The notes under the pieces: generated by a model | Databases searched by the model: none | What the model saw: the letters and a program-made list of their open reading frames with translations, nothing else | What the model was told of the DNA's origin: nothing | In this document: positions 26,501 through 39,266 of the stretch, piece by piece | How positions within the stretch are numbered: position 1 is the first letter of the stretch | Layout: every line of letters starts with the position of its first letter | Assembly: GCA_024362935.1 (NCBI GenBank) | Contig: JANCRA010000004.1 | Span: 26,775,121 to 26,839,120 of the forward strand | Origin: Setophaga petechia | Lineage: Eukaryota > Chordata > Aves > Passeriformes > Parulidae | Reading direction: 5' to 3' | DNA: 64,000 nucleotides | Position numbers and translations under genes: made by a program

Positions 26501-28066
26501 GCCACGAGTGGTTACAGGGGCGTTGGAGATGGCGGCTTTTTAATGCTGCTCAGGCAAAGCCAGGACATCGTTAATTCAGGATAACAAAATGCACATTTGT
26601 TAACCAAGTGTGGAGGAAATGGGACTGAGCAGAAACATGAGGAGTATGACAGTATCCTTTCCCTCCTTATGGCAAAGTTCTTGCTACAGCTGCCAAGAGC
26701 TTGCTCCTGAGCTTGCCACTCCATGTGGAGAAAGCTTCCCTCAGACCCATGGCAGTTTTGCTTGAATTTTTCTTTTTCTCCGAAGCAGAGCCCAGGGCAA
26801 CTGATTCAAAGAGCAATGATTGTCCTTTCCAGAAACCGTGGTTTTGAGGGTAGGGTGTATTTGGGACCATTTACACTGACACCAGCAGCTTCCACTCAGT
26901 AATGAACATTTAATTTTTCCCCACTCCTAACTCTTTGGGGTGTTGGGCTGCCCTGGAACAGCTCCCTAAAATCCTGCTGGCTTCAGCAGGAACTAGTGAG
27001 ATAAGTTCTTCAGTACTGAATACTGAAGTAACAAGATGGAATACTACTTTTAATTGTTTTTCCAGAACAGGTCCTGTGTTCTTCTCTTGAGGGTTTCAGG
27101 ACTGGTGGTTCCAAAGAGCAATGCTCCCTTGTTATTCAGAAATCTCAGCGGAAAGATTCACATGTCCCAAGATGAGCATGAGCTTAAGTGGTTTGGTGGA
27201 TGAAAGCCAGTTTGCTCAGCAGCATCCCTGTTGGATAAGGTGCCCACAAAATAGACAGAAAAGGTAGATTAAAAATCCATCCATCACATACAGCACATTT
27301 TACCTATCCAGGATCCTGCTTAGATGCATTAATGATATATTTTAATTTCTCAGATGCAAAGTCATTCTGCTCTTAGTAATTTCCTACTCACAGAGGAAGT
27401 TATGCTTTCAGGGAAACCCTTAGTGAGCATAAGATAACTATCAGTGCTCATAAAGGTATACATCAGGAAGAGATATAGATGTATTAAGCACATTGGGCTT
27501 GAGTCAGAACTCACCGAAGGGTTATAATGAGGCATAGAGGTTTGGTCCTGACTCACAGAAATGAATGCTAGATGAGAACTTCAGTGTTTGTATTTGGCAT
27601 ATAAACACTTCAATAAAAAGGCAGCTAATGCAGTCATGAACAAGAACAAAAGGCCACAGAGGAAAAAAGTAGCAGCACTTTGTACTAAGATGGATGCACT
27701 CCTACTCATCACTGAAGTCCTGGGTTAAACTTTGCATTTGTTTTCCTTTGTGTTGACCTTGAATTTTTAATCACTTTTCTGCGACCTTTCTCAGATGTGC
27801 AATTACTGTTGTGTTAACATACAGGTTTTTTTTGAAAGAGGCATTCATTATCAGGATTTTCACAGCATTTCCATGCAACAGGAAAAGCGCAGGTCTTATA
27901 GAAAAATTATTTCATTGGGTTTATGCCTCCATAGTCCCATCCTTATTTCAATAGTCCTTTGAGTAACTTCATTACAAAGTCAATCTTTCAATATGTGATG
28001 CTTCTACCAAGTCTGATATCCAGAGAGATTTGGAAATATTTCACAAATATTCATTAATTAGGAGTC

Positions 28067-28104
28067 ATGTAAGTTAGATTGGATGTGAGCAATGTAAGTT
28101 AGAT
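28067..28104. repeat. 13-bp direct repeat, 25-bp period
   Basis: ATGTAAGTTAGAT occurs twice, perfectly, starting at 28067 and 28092. It is a short local duplication, and each copy contains a donor-like GTAAGT. Confidence 0.8.
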
Positions 28105-28460
28105 AAACATAACCATGGTGCTTTTGGAGCAGGTTTTTGCAACAGGAGAAGTGTGCAATACAGAAACAAAGCAGTTATCGAGTAAATTAAATTAAAAAAA
28201 TACCAATTGCATAACACCAAATTGAACCAAGGTTAATTTCTTTCATTTAAGGATGGTCAAACTGAAAATCTGGGAAACTGCATCCCATTCTTTAAACACT
28301 GAATAAAATCCTCAACATGTTTTTTAACTGGGATATTTTTTTAAAGCTAGTCTATAGAAACTGTAGATCCTGCATGGAAATGGGAATTGCTAGTCTCTGA
28401 AAGTTTGTCAAAATAAGGGCAAAAACCTGAAAAAGTAGTAGCAAGTACCTAAAGCCTGTT

Positions 28461-28480
28461 GGGGAGGGGAGGGGTTGGAG
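28461..28480 (+). other. G-run cluster, possible G-quadruplex
   Basis: Three GGGG runs separated by single A bases are followed by TT and GG. With the final GG, this is a two-tetrad (or bulged) quadruplex candidate on the plus strand. It is isolated in an AT-rich region. There is no independent evidence of function. Confidence 0.4.
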
Positions 28481-31410
28481 AACAAGATAAAAATAATTAG
28501 ATTTTAAATTTCAGCTTAATAAGGGCAATGAAAAGATTAAGTGGACAGGGGACTAGTTAAGAGGCACTGTTTCCCACTTTCATAGTAATGGACCTGAGAA
28601 AAGGGCAGAGCAGGGGGCTGTGATCTCCCTAATACACAGGTCACACAGGAGAAATAATTTTATAAGACACTTGGTATCAGAGCATGCAGCAACAACAGTA
28701 TATTACTCCCTTGTCCTATTTCTTGTGTATCTCTTTGGGCTGGAGGAGGTGCTGGGATGGGTAAGTAACTGAGAAAGCAAGAAGTCATAAAACAGTGTTT
28801 CCATGGATGGATAAGAATATTTGGACGTTCCCCCTTGCCTCAAGAGGGATACTAATTTTTTTGTTCTATTTACTTTCTTTTTTAAATGAAGCAATCAGTC
28901 CTGAACCCATGAAAAAAAGTCTGGATCCCAGACTTTTGCAGCATCTACATTTTAAAAAACAGCTGCACAATCAGAGACCAGACAAAGAGGCCAGTGCAGT
29001 TGTAACAGTTTACAGCCTCCTTACAGCATCCTGTAAGGATCCTGAGCATCCTTGATGTCAGCTAAGGACTTAATCTTCTTAAGCAATCTGAACTGTAGCA
29101 ATTCCAGATTTCTAGGAATCTCTTCCTAAATTTTCTAGGACTGCTAAATAGGAACTGTGAACTGGCATCAGATCACCACCCCTTTAAGCTAGCCCCAAAT
29201 TGTGTGGGGCTGTTTTTCTGCTATGCACATCAAATTTGAGGGAAGGGTTGGCCTTGCAATATCTATGCACATAGGGATTTTTATCCCAACTTTCTAAAAA
29301 TAGAAAACCATTGTCCTTACTTCTTCTGGAGCAATATGAAGTGTGATGTCGGATGGTATAAATCAAATACCAACTTTCACTCTGTGAATATTTCACAGCC
29401 CATAAGTGGGGCTTTATCAAGAAATTAATGTTGCTATACATCCCCCTTTTCAGCCTTGCAGCAACAGTGATGCTCATGGGAAACATAATTTATAGATACT
29501 ACAAACTTCAGTGTCTGCGCATTGAAGTGCTAACTTATATATGCTGTAAAAACAGTTACTGCTCTTGTATGGAATGATAAGATTCAGAGCCCCCTGAGTC
29601 CAACAAAGAACAGCCTCATAAAGCTAAACTATGAAAGGAATACAGAGAAAACCTAAGTTTCTCATTAACAGACAGAGATTTATTTTATCAGCTATAAGAA
29701 GACAAAAATTCTTAGCAAAAGCAGCTGTGACCACTTAAAGCCACTCAGGACATGGGATGGCTCTGGCCATACGATGGCCCTGGGGGAAGGGAATAGCACC
29801 TCCAGCTACACCTGCATCTGATGAGCTGCAAGCCTCAGCCCATGGCTGGTCCTCACATGGATGGTAGGCACAAAGCAGCTTTTGGACCAGTCACTTATTT
29901 TGCATCATGTCAAGAATCTAAAACATGGGACAGAAAATAGAGAGATGTTGGAAGTGATGGGAGAGAAGAGTACTGGACTGCAGATGATAAGGTCAATGTG
30001 GAGTAAATTCTTCTTGGAAGGAAAAGTAGAACACAAGTATATAGAATGAAGAGTTATCATCCACATCTACCCAAAAGGATACCCAAGAATACCTCTCTGC
30101 AGGAGACCAGAGCAAAGCTTGCCTTGTTAACAGCTAAAATCATTACGTGTTTATTGACTGACACAAAGGCAGTGTATTTTCAGCCACTGAAGCTCTGCAT
30201 CAAAGCATTGTGTCCGCAGCTTCAGCTGTTTCCAAATTGACCAGATCAGGATAAGCAAAGAACTGCATCCCCACTATTTAGAGTAAGTAGTAAAAAAAAA
30301 AAAGGTAAAAGTTGAATTAACTTTCTTCAAGTATCAAGGAAGAATGATAGAAATGCTTTCATCTGCTTAGCAGAGGTTACAAGTATGCCAGTCCCACAGA
30401 AGGAGTTAGAGGCCTTTGAGTAGATAAGCAATGTCTTTGAAAAAAAGGAGAATAAGATGGTAAGAAAATGGGGAATCTGCCAAACTGTGTTTAAAGCAAA
30501 ATTCTCTAGTAAGATTAAATTTAATGAGATATTGGGAGTCATCATCCCTCATTAACCACAAAAACAGTGATGAATATTAAAATAATTATACAGAACATTT
30601 CACACATCTCAAAATAATGCTCCCACTCAATGTATTTTCCAGCCTGTAGATGCTTGTGTTTCCAGTGCTACTCTGTTATTTGACAAAATATTGAAGAATG
30701 CCCTTTTCTTTTTAATTTCAAAAAGTTGGTTTATATTTAACACTTCAACAAGTTATTTTGTGCAGAATTTACTTATGGGTTTTATAGAAATTTTCTGAGC
30801 AGTAGCTGGTAAAAACTTACGGTCATTAGTTTAGATCAAGTACTTCTCTGTAGTGTTCACTTCTTTAAATGGTATTGATGATTCCAAGGGGTTTTTTTTG
30901 CATCTGAACACTTAAGTCTTGGGTAAAACTGACTTTTATTTAAGTAAAATTCCCATTTTATATTGGAAGTTCATCTCACATAGCTTTGTCAACCTTAAAA
31001 ACACAAGCTTTTCTCATGTTCAGTAAGTAAATGAAAATAAACTTAGCTTCATCACACAGTACTTTTTCCACTTCAGATCCCTGTACATATAAACCAGAGG
31101 AAAGGTATAAAGCCCAGAGAACATGCTTCTGAAGACCGTCTCTTCCTCCTTGACTGGGGAAATATATTCATTTATCCTTCAGAGGTTTTCACTTTCTGGT
31201 AATACTCTGGGGTGAAAAATGTCTTTAGATATTCATATGGTGACAAAGATCAGAGTGAGTGGGTTTTAATCTCTGTCAGACTGGGAAACTTTGATAGCTT
31301 CACATGACCCATGTCTCTTTGAGACTGCATTACTGCTCTACAACCTGAATTACCCTAGTCATGAAATCAGTTAGGAAACCACAGCTTGTATGCAATACAA
31401 AAATCTGGTG

Positions 31411-31466
31411 TGGGTTTTTTTTGTTTGTTTGGTTTTGGGTTTTTTGTTTTGTTTTGTTTTTTCGTT
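31411..31466 (+). repeat. T/G-rich low-complexity tract, (GTTT)/(GTTTT) units
   Basis: This is a degenerate run of T-rich units separated by G (GTTTGTTTGG, then GTTTTGTTTTG). A similar smaller tract occurs near 33106-33135, and a related one near 45010-45060 beside the ERV remnant. It is low-complexity sequence with no coding potential. Confidence 0.85.
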
Positions 31467-34400
31467 TAATGGGATTCATCAATCTATTGTGGGTTAGCTC
31501 TCTTCTTATTAGAGCAACAAAATAGTCACAGATTTGGCTTGATGTTTATCCGAAGAACAGAAAATCCATTCTGGACACTTTGGGAATCCCCAAAGGTGTA
31601 TAACAATTTGGATCTGATATTTGTTGCAGATTTAATGCAATATAGGTCCTTTAACTGTGATGTTAAAATATTGATTTACATTATGGACTGCAGCTGATTC
31701 AGAAACATACTCCCTGAGGGCAATTAGACCGACTGACCGAAACACCAGCAACAAACCATACCTTTATTGTTCAGCAAAGTCTCACCCAGTCTTCTTTTTC
31801 TTGTTCCTCTGTCTGCTTTCAAAAAGCGGTCTTATACTTAACACTACAGCTTTCTGGGTTTTCCAGAGAAATCTGCTAATGAGATGACATTTCCTGCGCG
31901 GAGACACTCAGTCCTTGGTTCAAGAGGAATCATTTTCCTAAACCCTGCAAACATTTCTTAGGTCACAGTAATTTATCAGAGAGAAGACAGAGCTAGCAGA
32001 AGTCTTTGCTAAAATTCCACTAAATGCTCATCATCAAAGAGCTGCAATGTGTCAGGAACAAAGAGAGACAAAGTCTGTGATATGGCAGCTACAGCTCCTC
32101 ATCCTACAGCATATCCAAGGCATCAGTCCCGGGACAGCCATACTCTGTTCTTCCTCATATAGGATTTATTAGGAAAGCCTGAGAAACCACATTGTGTAGC
32201 CTAGCAAACAAGGTGCTTTCCCTGATTAGAGAGGTCCTGGTTATTTTTGTGAATGAATACAATTACTGACCATAAAATTTTTGGGTTTTAAAATACTCTC
32301 AGCTCTTCCCCCTCTTATACACAAAATAAATATTACTTGCTAGGGCTGACAATAGGCAGGTATTCTAGGAGCTCCCTGAAGCACAAGCTCTTGTCTTAGG
32401 GGAGAGAAATGAAGAGACAGGTGTGTCAAAGAAAAATGCAGGTTTCTGAGGCTCTTGGCCACCCCTCTTCCACCATTGTGATGCTGCTCACCATATGTGG
32501 CTCAGCTGACAGGCTTTGTGACTAAGGCTGATTTAATCTTGCAACTACTTGGGGAAGTTGGCAGCAGCCATATTACAAGTAGAAGCCGTCAGAAGTATGT
32601 GAGCCACCAGCAGCAGTGCCTGTGTGGCACATAGACACCTGAAAACAAATAGTGGAAAAAAACAACCAACCCAACCAACAACAATTTCTGTTTACACTTG
32701 TCTCTTCACATGAACAGTAGACAACAGCCTTTTCCTCAACTGTTTAGCAGTGGTTTTTCACTTGGAGGGTCACACATTGGACTGCTCTTAGGTGTCAGGG
32801 AACCTACAATAGCCATAGCAGAGAGTGTTTAATAGCTCTGTTTCTGACACAGAGCCTATTGCAATATTGCCACCTTCCTTCTGCCTTGAGACAAGGCAGG
32901 GGCACAGTTAGCACCTACATGGTGGCAAGAAGGCATGACAAAAGCTGCCTTCTAATAAGTCAAGCCCAGTAAAAGCCAGATTCAAATAGCTAGCAGAGCC
33001 ATGAATTTCTACCTTGGAGTATGCTTTATGAAGCTCTGACCTACTGAATTGAGTCTTACCTAGAAGCAGAATTTTATTTGCATTACAGGGATCCAGTTCA
33101 AGACTTTTGTTTTGGTTTGTTTTGTTTTTTGTTTATTATTATTACTACAAGGTTAAGTGTTTACTATTAGTCCATCATTTTCATCTGGCAAGCTGGCTCC
33201 TGAGAAGGAAAACAAATACCCCAAAAACTCTAAACCAGCTCATCAGAGCAAAGCACGCCCTCAACGTAAGGGAATCTAATGCAAGACCCTATTTTACGGG
33301 GAATTGATGTTGCAGTAAAACTCTTTGATCCCTTACTTCCACAGCACGTGAGCTGCAGTGGACTAAGCAGACAGCAGATGTACTTACTAATTACTACTAA
33401 TTGCTGCTGTCTAGACACCATGTGAAGACTAAACTACCAGCCTTGTTTACAAACTGGAAAATACCTGCATACTCCCCTCATATTATTCTGGATCACTGCA
33501 TGCTAAGTTCACCAGTACTGAGCTTGCATACATCAAGGCCAGTAAGAACAATGGTACATCATTTTTGCAGCAGTCTGGACAACTGCATAAAATGAAGAGA
33601 ACTGGACAGTCGAGCCCTCTGTTGTGATCAACATTAATTTTCCTTTGTAAAATCCTTACTGTGTTTTTATTAGTGTGTAGGAGGAAGCAATTTTCCGCAT
33701 TAAACTCTCAAAGATCCAAGAATGAGAAATTCTCACAAAGGCTTCCAACAGGCAGAAACCTCACACAGATCTTGTGGCACAAAACATTCAACATCTTTAA
33801 AAAGTGGATAATTCACTTTTGTTTAGTTTCTTTTAAACTGATATCAATTTAAGTGGTAAATATCGAAACCTTCCATCATCATCATTGGATGGCTTTCAAA
33901 AAAATACAATGTAACACAGATTTCCACGAGCTGATGTTTTTTGCAATGCATTTCTGAAAATGGTTTGCAATTGTTTTAACGTAATGACTTTTTTTATTCC
34001 ACCTTTCCTCATCCTTCCTACAGAGATCAATACACATGCTCAAGCACTAAGGATCAGCCATATCAAACACTTTATATATCTTATTTCTGCCATGATTTAG
34101 CGCATCTATCATTGTTCTGCCTCGTGATGTTTTTTCCCTTCTTAGATGTCATGAAAACTAAATGCAGCATTTCATGTCTCAGATGGACATTTTAAAATAT
34201 ACATTAATGGAACCTGCACAAGAATCCTGCCTGCCTGCATCACATCAGTCTTGCACAAGAAAACCTCTCAAACGAGACTGCATGAGAGAGAAAGTTAAAG
34301 TGTGTAAAGGAAATAGCAAATGAAATAGAATAACGTAGAAGTACATGGATATGAAGAAAATAGAATAGAGTTTTAGGGGAAAAAGTGTATTCAGAGGAGC

Positions 34401-37400
34401 CAAGTTAATGCATTCCTCTTTACATGGAACTAGAGACTGACAAATTTTCACTTGCCTAAATGAGAGAAGCTCTGCCATCAAGAAATGGTACCAGATGCTA
34501 AAATGAACCTGAATTTAAAAAGGAATTATTAAAACCAAGGTCTTTCTTAAAGTGTTAGGCTGCTGAGGCTAACAGGGAGACAGTAAGGTCTGGAAAAAGG
34601 TATGAACCATTTGAACATGGTTATGAACTGATTTCCCTAACCCAAGGCTGGAATTATCCAAGTCAGCAACGATTGAGCAAACCATTGCCAGCAGCCAGCC
34701 AGGCACGCACAGATAAACCCTGCCTTGGGAAATGGTGCAATTTGAACAGTAAGGCAAGTAGGGAAATTTGGTTTTCAAATTTCCCAGGAGAACAGAGAGA
34801 AGTTCTGGTGTAACCAGTGACTGCCTCCTCTGTCAGCAACCCTCAACCAAAATATCCTCATTGCACAGCGTGTGTGTGTCTTAGTTAACTTTGCCTTGTC
34901 ACAGCAAAACTGGCAGCCTGGACTCAGATCATGGTTGTGGCAGGATCTGCACACCACATTGGTACAGGACATCAGCATCCAAATATGCAGAGACGGAGAG
35001 GAGGTGTCCAACATGCTACACATGCTTTTTTTCTTCACTGTCATACATTAAATAATTCTAGGGGGTTTTTTCCCCTCTTAAATGCAGTATAACTGTGAAA
35101 CATCAATGTTACTTTCCTTGACTTTTCTGACTAGTTCAGCATTTGGAGGTTTAGAGTTTATTTGAATAAAAAAGAATAATTGGTGAAAAGAGACAGGATT
35201 TTTCAGGCACTAAAAAATCACTCTCTTTATATGAATAAAAAAGGTCATGTTTTCCAGGACACACAGGGGACCCAAGATCCAGGAACAGTTTTCCAGTGGA
35301 TGGCTTTCTGCCTCCTTCAGAGAAATATGACCCGAAAGCCCTCTGTTATGTAGTGCCAACTTGTGTTTTTCCAGAAACTTTGAAATTTTTTTCCTGTCTT
35401 TGAAACTTTGTACATCTTTCGCTCCTTCTCTCTTCAAAATGCCCTGTCCAATCCTTTCTGCCCAGACCATCTGAATTTGTAAACAGCTTTTTATTCAACT
35501 TTTGTCTTGCTTGAAATTGCATATTTTGTTCTTTCTAATAGCCCCCTGAAATACAGAAAACAAAAAGAAACTTAGCCCTTCATAATGCATTCAACCTACT
35601 CAGTTATTCTCAAGACCCTTCCACTTTAGAACAAAGTGCATCTTCTGTTGTATTTTGAAGCCTCAGCCCCTATTTCCTTAAAACCAACTGAAGAAAGAAA
35701 AAAACAAAATAAGAACGTGGGTTGATGTTCAAGTTCACACAGTCTGCAATTGGCCTCTCTCCAGCTCTCACAAGTCCCTAGACACATCTTACTTTTATTC
35801 TTGATGTTTCCACTGAGCCAGGTGGCTGATCTGTGTGTCTTCTTGGGACAACTGGGCTTTGCAATGCACAATTATGTGCCTCCAAGGTAAAAACTTTCCT
35901 CAGCAGGAATCACAAGGAACATTACAGAAAAAACCCAAAACCACCAAGTAATAATCTCTACTCAGGGTCAGAAATTAAAGCATAATTCTTTATTAAGGAC
36001 AGAAAAACGAATGCTGAGGGACTTGTAGAAAATAAATAAAACATACCTGGCTAATGCCTGTGTTAGACAATAACCTCTTTGGAGCAGAAAATACTGGGTG
36101 CTGGAGACACTGGGGCTCTGCCACCAACTGCTTTGTTGAACCCACCTAGGGGCTGCTGTTGTAGGCATGAGGGAACCCTCTCTCTCCTCATTCAGCCTAG
36201 ATCCAAAGGGTAAGAGCTCTTCATTACTCTTCCTGATCTCAATGCACACTAGAGGTCTTCAGAGCTTCCATTGCCTGTCTTGTGAAATTACACCTTTATT
36301 TCTGGAACCCACACCAAAGTATCCCCAAAACACATGACTATCTGTTAAGGTACTCGATCATCAAGAGAAATTATTTTCTTTAATAATTAGATAGACTTGA
36401 ACCTAGCCTTTCAATACTTTATTGACACATCTACGTTGTAGATTGACTCCCTCTGAAAACACAGTTTGCAGACCTAAGCCATTTTCTTCTCCAGTCCCAG
36501 AAAAGCAGACATCTTGCCCTGCTGTGCCTCCTACACATGAGTGTGATGTCACCCAAAGATCCAGGAGCTACCTCTGCTTTTATCATTGTTACACAGCCCA
36601 GGCCATGCCCACTGCATGTGTTCACAGCCAGCACGAGCCACAGTCAAGGCGGGCTGCTGCATGAAACATGGCACACAGCATGCAGCTTTATTTTTTCTCA
36701 CTTCTTCTTGGAATATCAGGCATTTCAATGGAAGACCCCATCCTCAGCACAGTGTGGGACAGCATAGTGTGCTCCTCACACCCAGTTGCTGTGGGACACA
36801 TAATCCTCTGCTCTTGGGACTGGGGGCAGTATCTGCTCTTAAGATGGACCTGACTCCTGGGATCAGCAGATGTTGGTGTTTATAAAGGAGCTTCTTTTGC
36901 TTCCCAGAAACAAGCTTCCAGGAGACTATAGCTAATGTTTAAGTAGTGACATTTTACCTAGGGGAAACCGAAGTGCTTTGCACTCTACATAAGAGAAGAA
37001 TAGACTAGCACCACAATGGTATCCAGCAGGATGAAGTTAGTGCCTGATTCCCATCTTCAGCTGTCTTCTTGGTGCAGCTGCCCCAGAAGGAGTGACTGTG
37101 TTTTTGCAGACATGTTGGCTACTGAAGTGTCAGCCAGGTTTACTTGCCACACGAACTACTGTGGTGGGGAGGAGAAAGCCACCAGAGAGCCCTTGCCCCA
37201 GGGACGATACTGAGCCTGGGTCAGCAGGGGAGAATACTGACAGGCAAGGAAATAAGAGTCTCCCTGATGCCATGGAGATTTTGAAAAAATGGCCCCTGGG
37301 CTGCACAAGTGCAACCAGGTGCACACAAATCCATTCTATCCCAGATGCTCACTGCAAGACAATGCATTAGTGGGAAATATCATAGTCCTTATTTTTATTT

Positions 37401-39215
37401 TGGCCCTTGTGAGGTGCTCTGGATGTCCATGCAAAATGCTGAGGTCATAGAGTCTAGGGAGCACACTAAGGAGCACAGACCCACAAAATTATATAGTCGT
37501 GGGTACACTTTACACCATGATGTTAGCCAGATGGCCCAGATGTATCCCAGTGTACATACACAGATTAGAGAAAGCAGTAAATAAAGATGAGCTATAGCTA
37601 ACTAGACATACAGAAATCATGAGTCATGCCCAGAATAACTGTGGGGTTTGAAAAGCATTTGAAAAGTGTTTGTCATGTGGTACTGCTTCTCTTTTCCTGA
37701 CATTTTTTAACATTTCACATGGAGTTTGATTGAATTCCAAGTAACCATATGGGTTAAAACGGTGACTTTAAAAAAAAAAAAAGTTAGATTTGTAAAAACC
37801 CTATAATAACATTACTGTTTGGGCTGAGACTTTTACCAAAACCAAGCAGTATTAGCAGGGGAAACTTCAGTACAATTGCACAGGCTGGTGGCATTAAAAT
37901 GCCCCCAGGCTCACATTTAATAGAGACAACGACAGTAACAGTCTCACTGACTTGAAGTCAGAGTAAATATCCATGGAGAAGTCACTATGTTACAGTCACC
38001 TCCCTGCAGCACAGCATCATCTAACATGTCAGCAACTTGAAAAGAACCTTTCTCCTCCAGGCAGCCTTTACCCCTTTATCTTGAAATAGGGCTGGATGTT
38101 CCTGTGTCCCTGGCTTTTTAAGAAACACCAGCCTGGACTTTTTAATCTCTCTGTCCCAATTCTCTTGATAGTTTCAGTGACATAAATAAATCACATACTT
38201 TTAACGCATGGCTCTACTGCTTGGGTCTGGGTTTTTTTGTGTGTCAGTTCTAAGCTAAGCTATTGCTAAGAAAGCTGAAACTTAAGTAAATATCTATATA
38301 GTCACTGTAATCCCTATTGCCGCTCCACTGATAAAATCTGAATACAAGAAAAAGTTGGACAGCCCTTGAACTGCTGTGACACCACTACACTTAGCATAGA
38401 TACAGTAAAATTAGATACAGCAACTGATTTGCCTCAGGCAGCCATAAAATAACTGGCATCCCAGCCATTTCTGGTCTGGCATAACGGGCCTCCAACCAAA
38501 GAAACCGCTTTTTAAAATTCCACATGTTTTTAAACAAAATCCAACTCTCCCAGGCTGTCTTAAAAGTAGCAATCCTGGAGGTCCTCATTGTCTGTTTTCT
38601 TTTAGAAGTTGAGACATACCCCTGTATTTCCACCCTACCACCTCTGCTTTCCTTGTGCTTAGCTTTGCAGCGCTGCTTCATCAGTTGGTCCCAGGGAAGC
38701 TTCCTCTGCTAATGCTCCTGGGAATAGAAGAGATTTGTAGCCAAACTGGTAGTAAGGCTGTGGTTGCATGCATGTTTGCAAAGTTTGTTTTGTAAAGATT
38801 TAATCTGAGCCAAAGCCACTGGATGGAAGCTTCTGCTACTCCGGGCTGTGCACGGATGCTTTTTCTGAAGTCTCCTTATCTGTGCCTGAAAATCCCGGCT
38901 CATATGACTTTGCATTCTCAACTTACATGATATACATACGTTGCATAATCAAAAGAAGAGGAAATGTTAAAAAAATTTTAAAACTTTTAAAATATTTCAG
39001 ACTCTGTAAACCTCTGTAAATATGCAGAAGAAAAAAAAAAAAAAAAAAACAAAAACCTATGTGGGGCTAAAAGAGAAAAGAGCTCATTCTCTCACGCCCT
39101 CCTCCTCTCCCCACCAGCTTGCCCTGTAGGAGAAGCCCTCTGTCCACATCTGGAAGAGAGAAAGACACAGCTGAAAGGAACCAACAGCCAGACCTAAAGC
39201 TTGTTTATTTTTCAG
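31467..39215. other. unique sequence, no gene recognised
   Basis: No gene is recognised. Base composition is more even at 36.4-37.6 kb, where overlapping open frames occur on both strands. One of them (36422-36664) is cysteine-rich but matches no domain I know, and this pattern is expected from fewer chance stops. Long A runs occur at about 37768 (13 A) and at 39031-39049 (19 A). Confidence 0.5.
39031..39049 (+). repeat. poly(A) run, A19
   Basis: Nineteen adenines are followed by C and five more. The run is preceded by a 10-bp tandem duplication (ctctgtaaac, ctctgtaaat). No retrocopy is recognisable upstream. Confidence 0.9.
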
Positions 39216-39266
39216 AAGCTGCTGAGCTGGATCAGGATGCACTTCTAAGAAAGGAAAAGCATGGAG
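39216..39266 (+). CDS. candidate internal exon, 51 nt, phase 1-1
   Basis: The acceptor is strong (ttgtttatttttcag) and the donor is good (GGAG|GTAAAT). Of the three frames only one is open. It is symmetrical phase 1-1 and encodes AAELDQDALLRKEKHG, a charged, helix-prone stretch. The 51-nt length is a multiple of three. The next exon-like segments downstream (48493 and 48916) are also phase 1, so the three would join without a frameshift. I do not recognise the protein. Exon-like segments of this size arise by chance, so confidence rests mainly on phase agreement with the terminal segment. Confidence 0.25.

Larger units (their letters stand above)
18592..31410. other. gene-poor sequence with small repeats
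   Basis: No gene is recognised here. Small local repeats are listed separately (19.01, 28.07 and 28.46 kb), as is one exon-like segment at 23.40-23.51 kb. The 159-codon frame on the minus strand at 25161-25640 begins at GTG and has no known domain. A donor-like GTGAGT at 31255 is preceded by an acceptor at 31182, but all three frames between them contain stops. The stretch is intergenic or intronic. Confidence 0.55.

Noticed and set aside
31183..31254. Acceptor and strong GTGAGT donor pair
   Set aside because: All three frames between the two sites contain stops, so it is not a coding exon. It could only be non-coding, with no other support.
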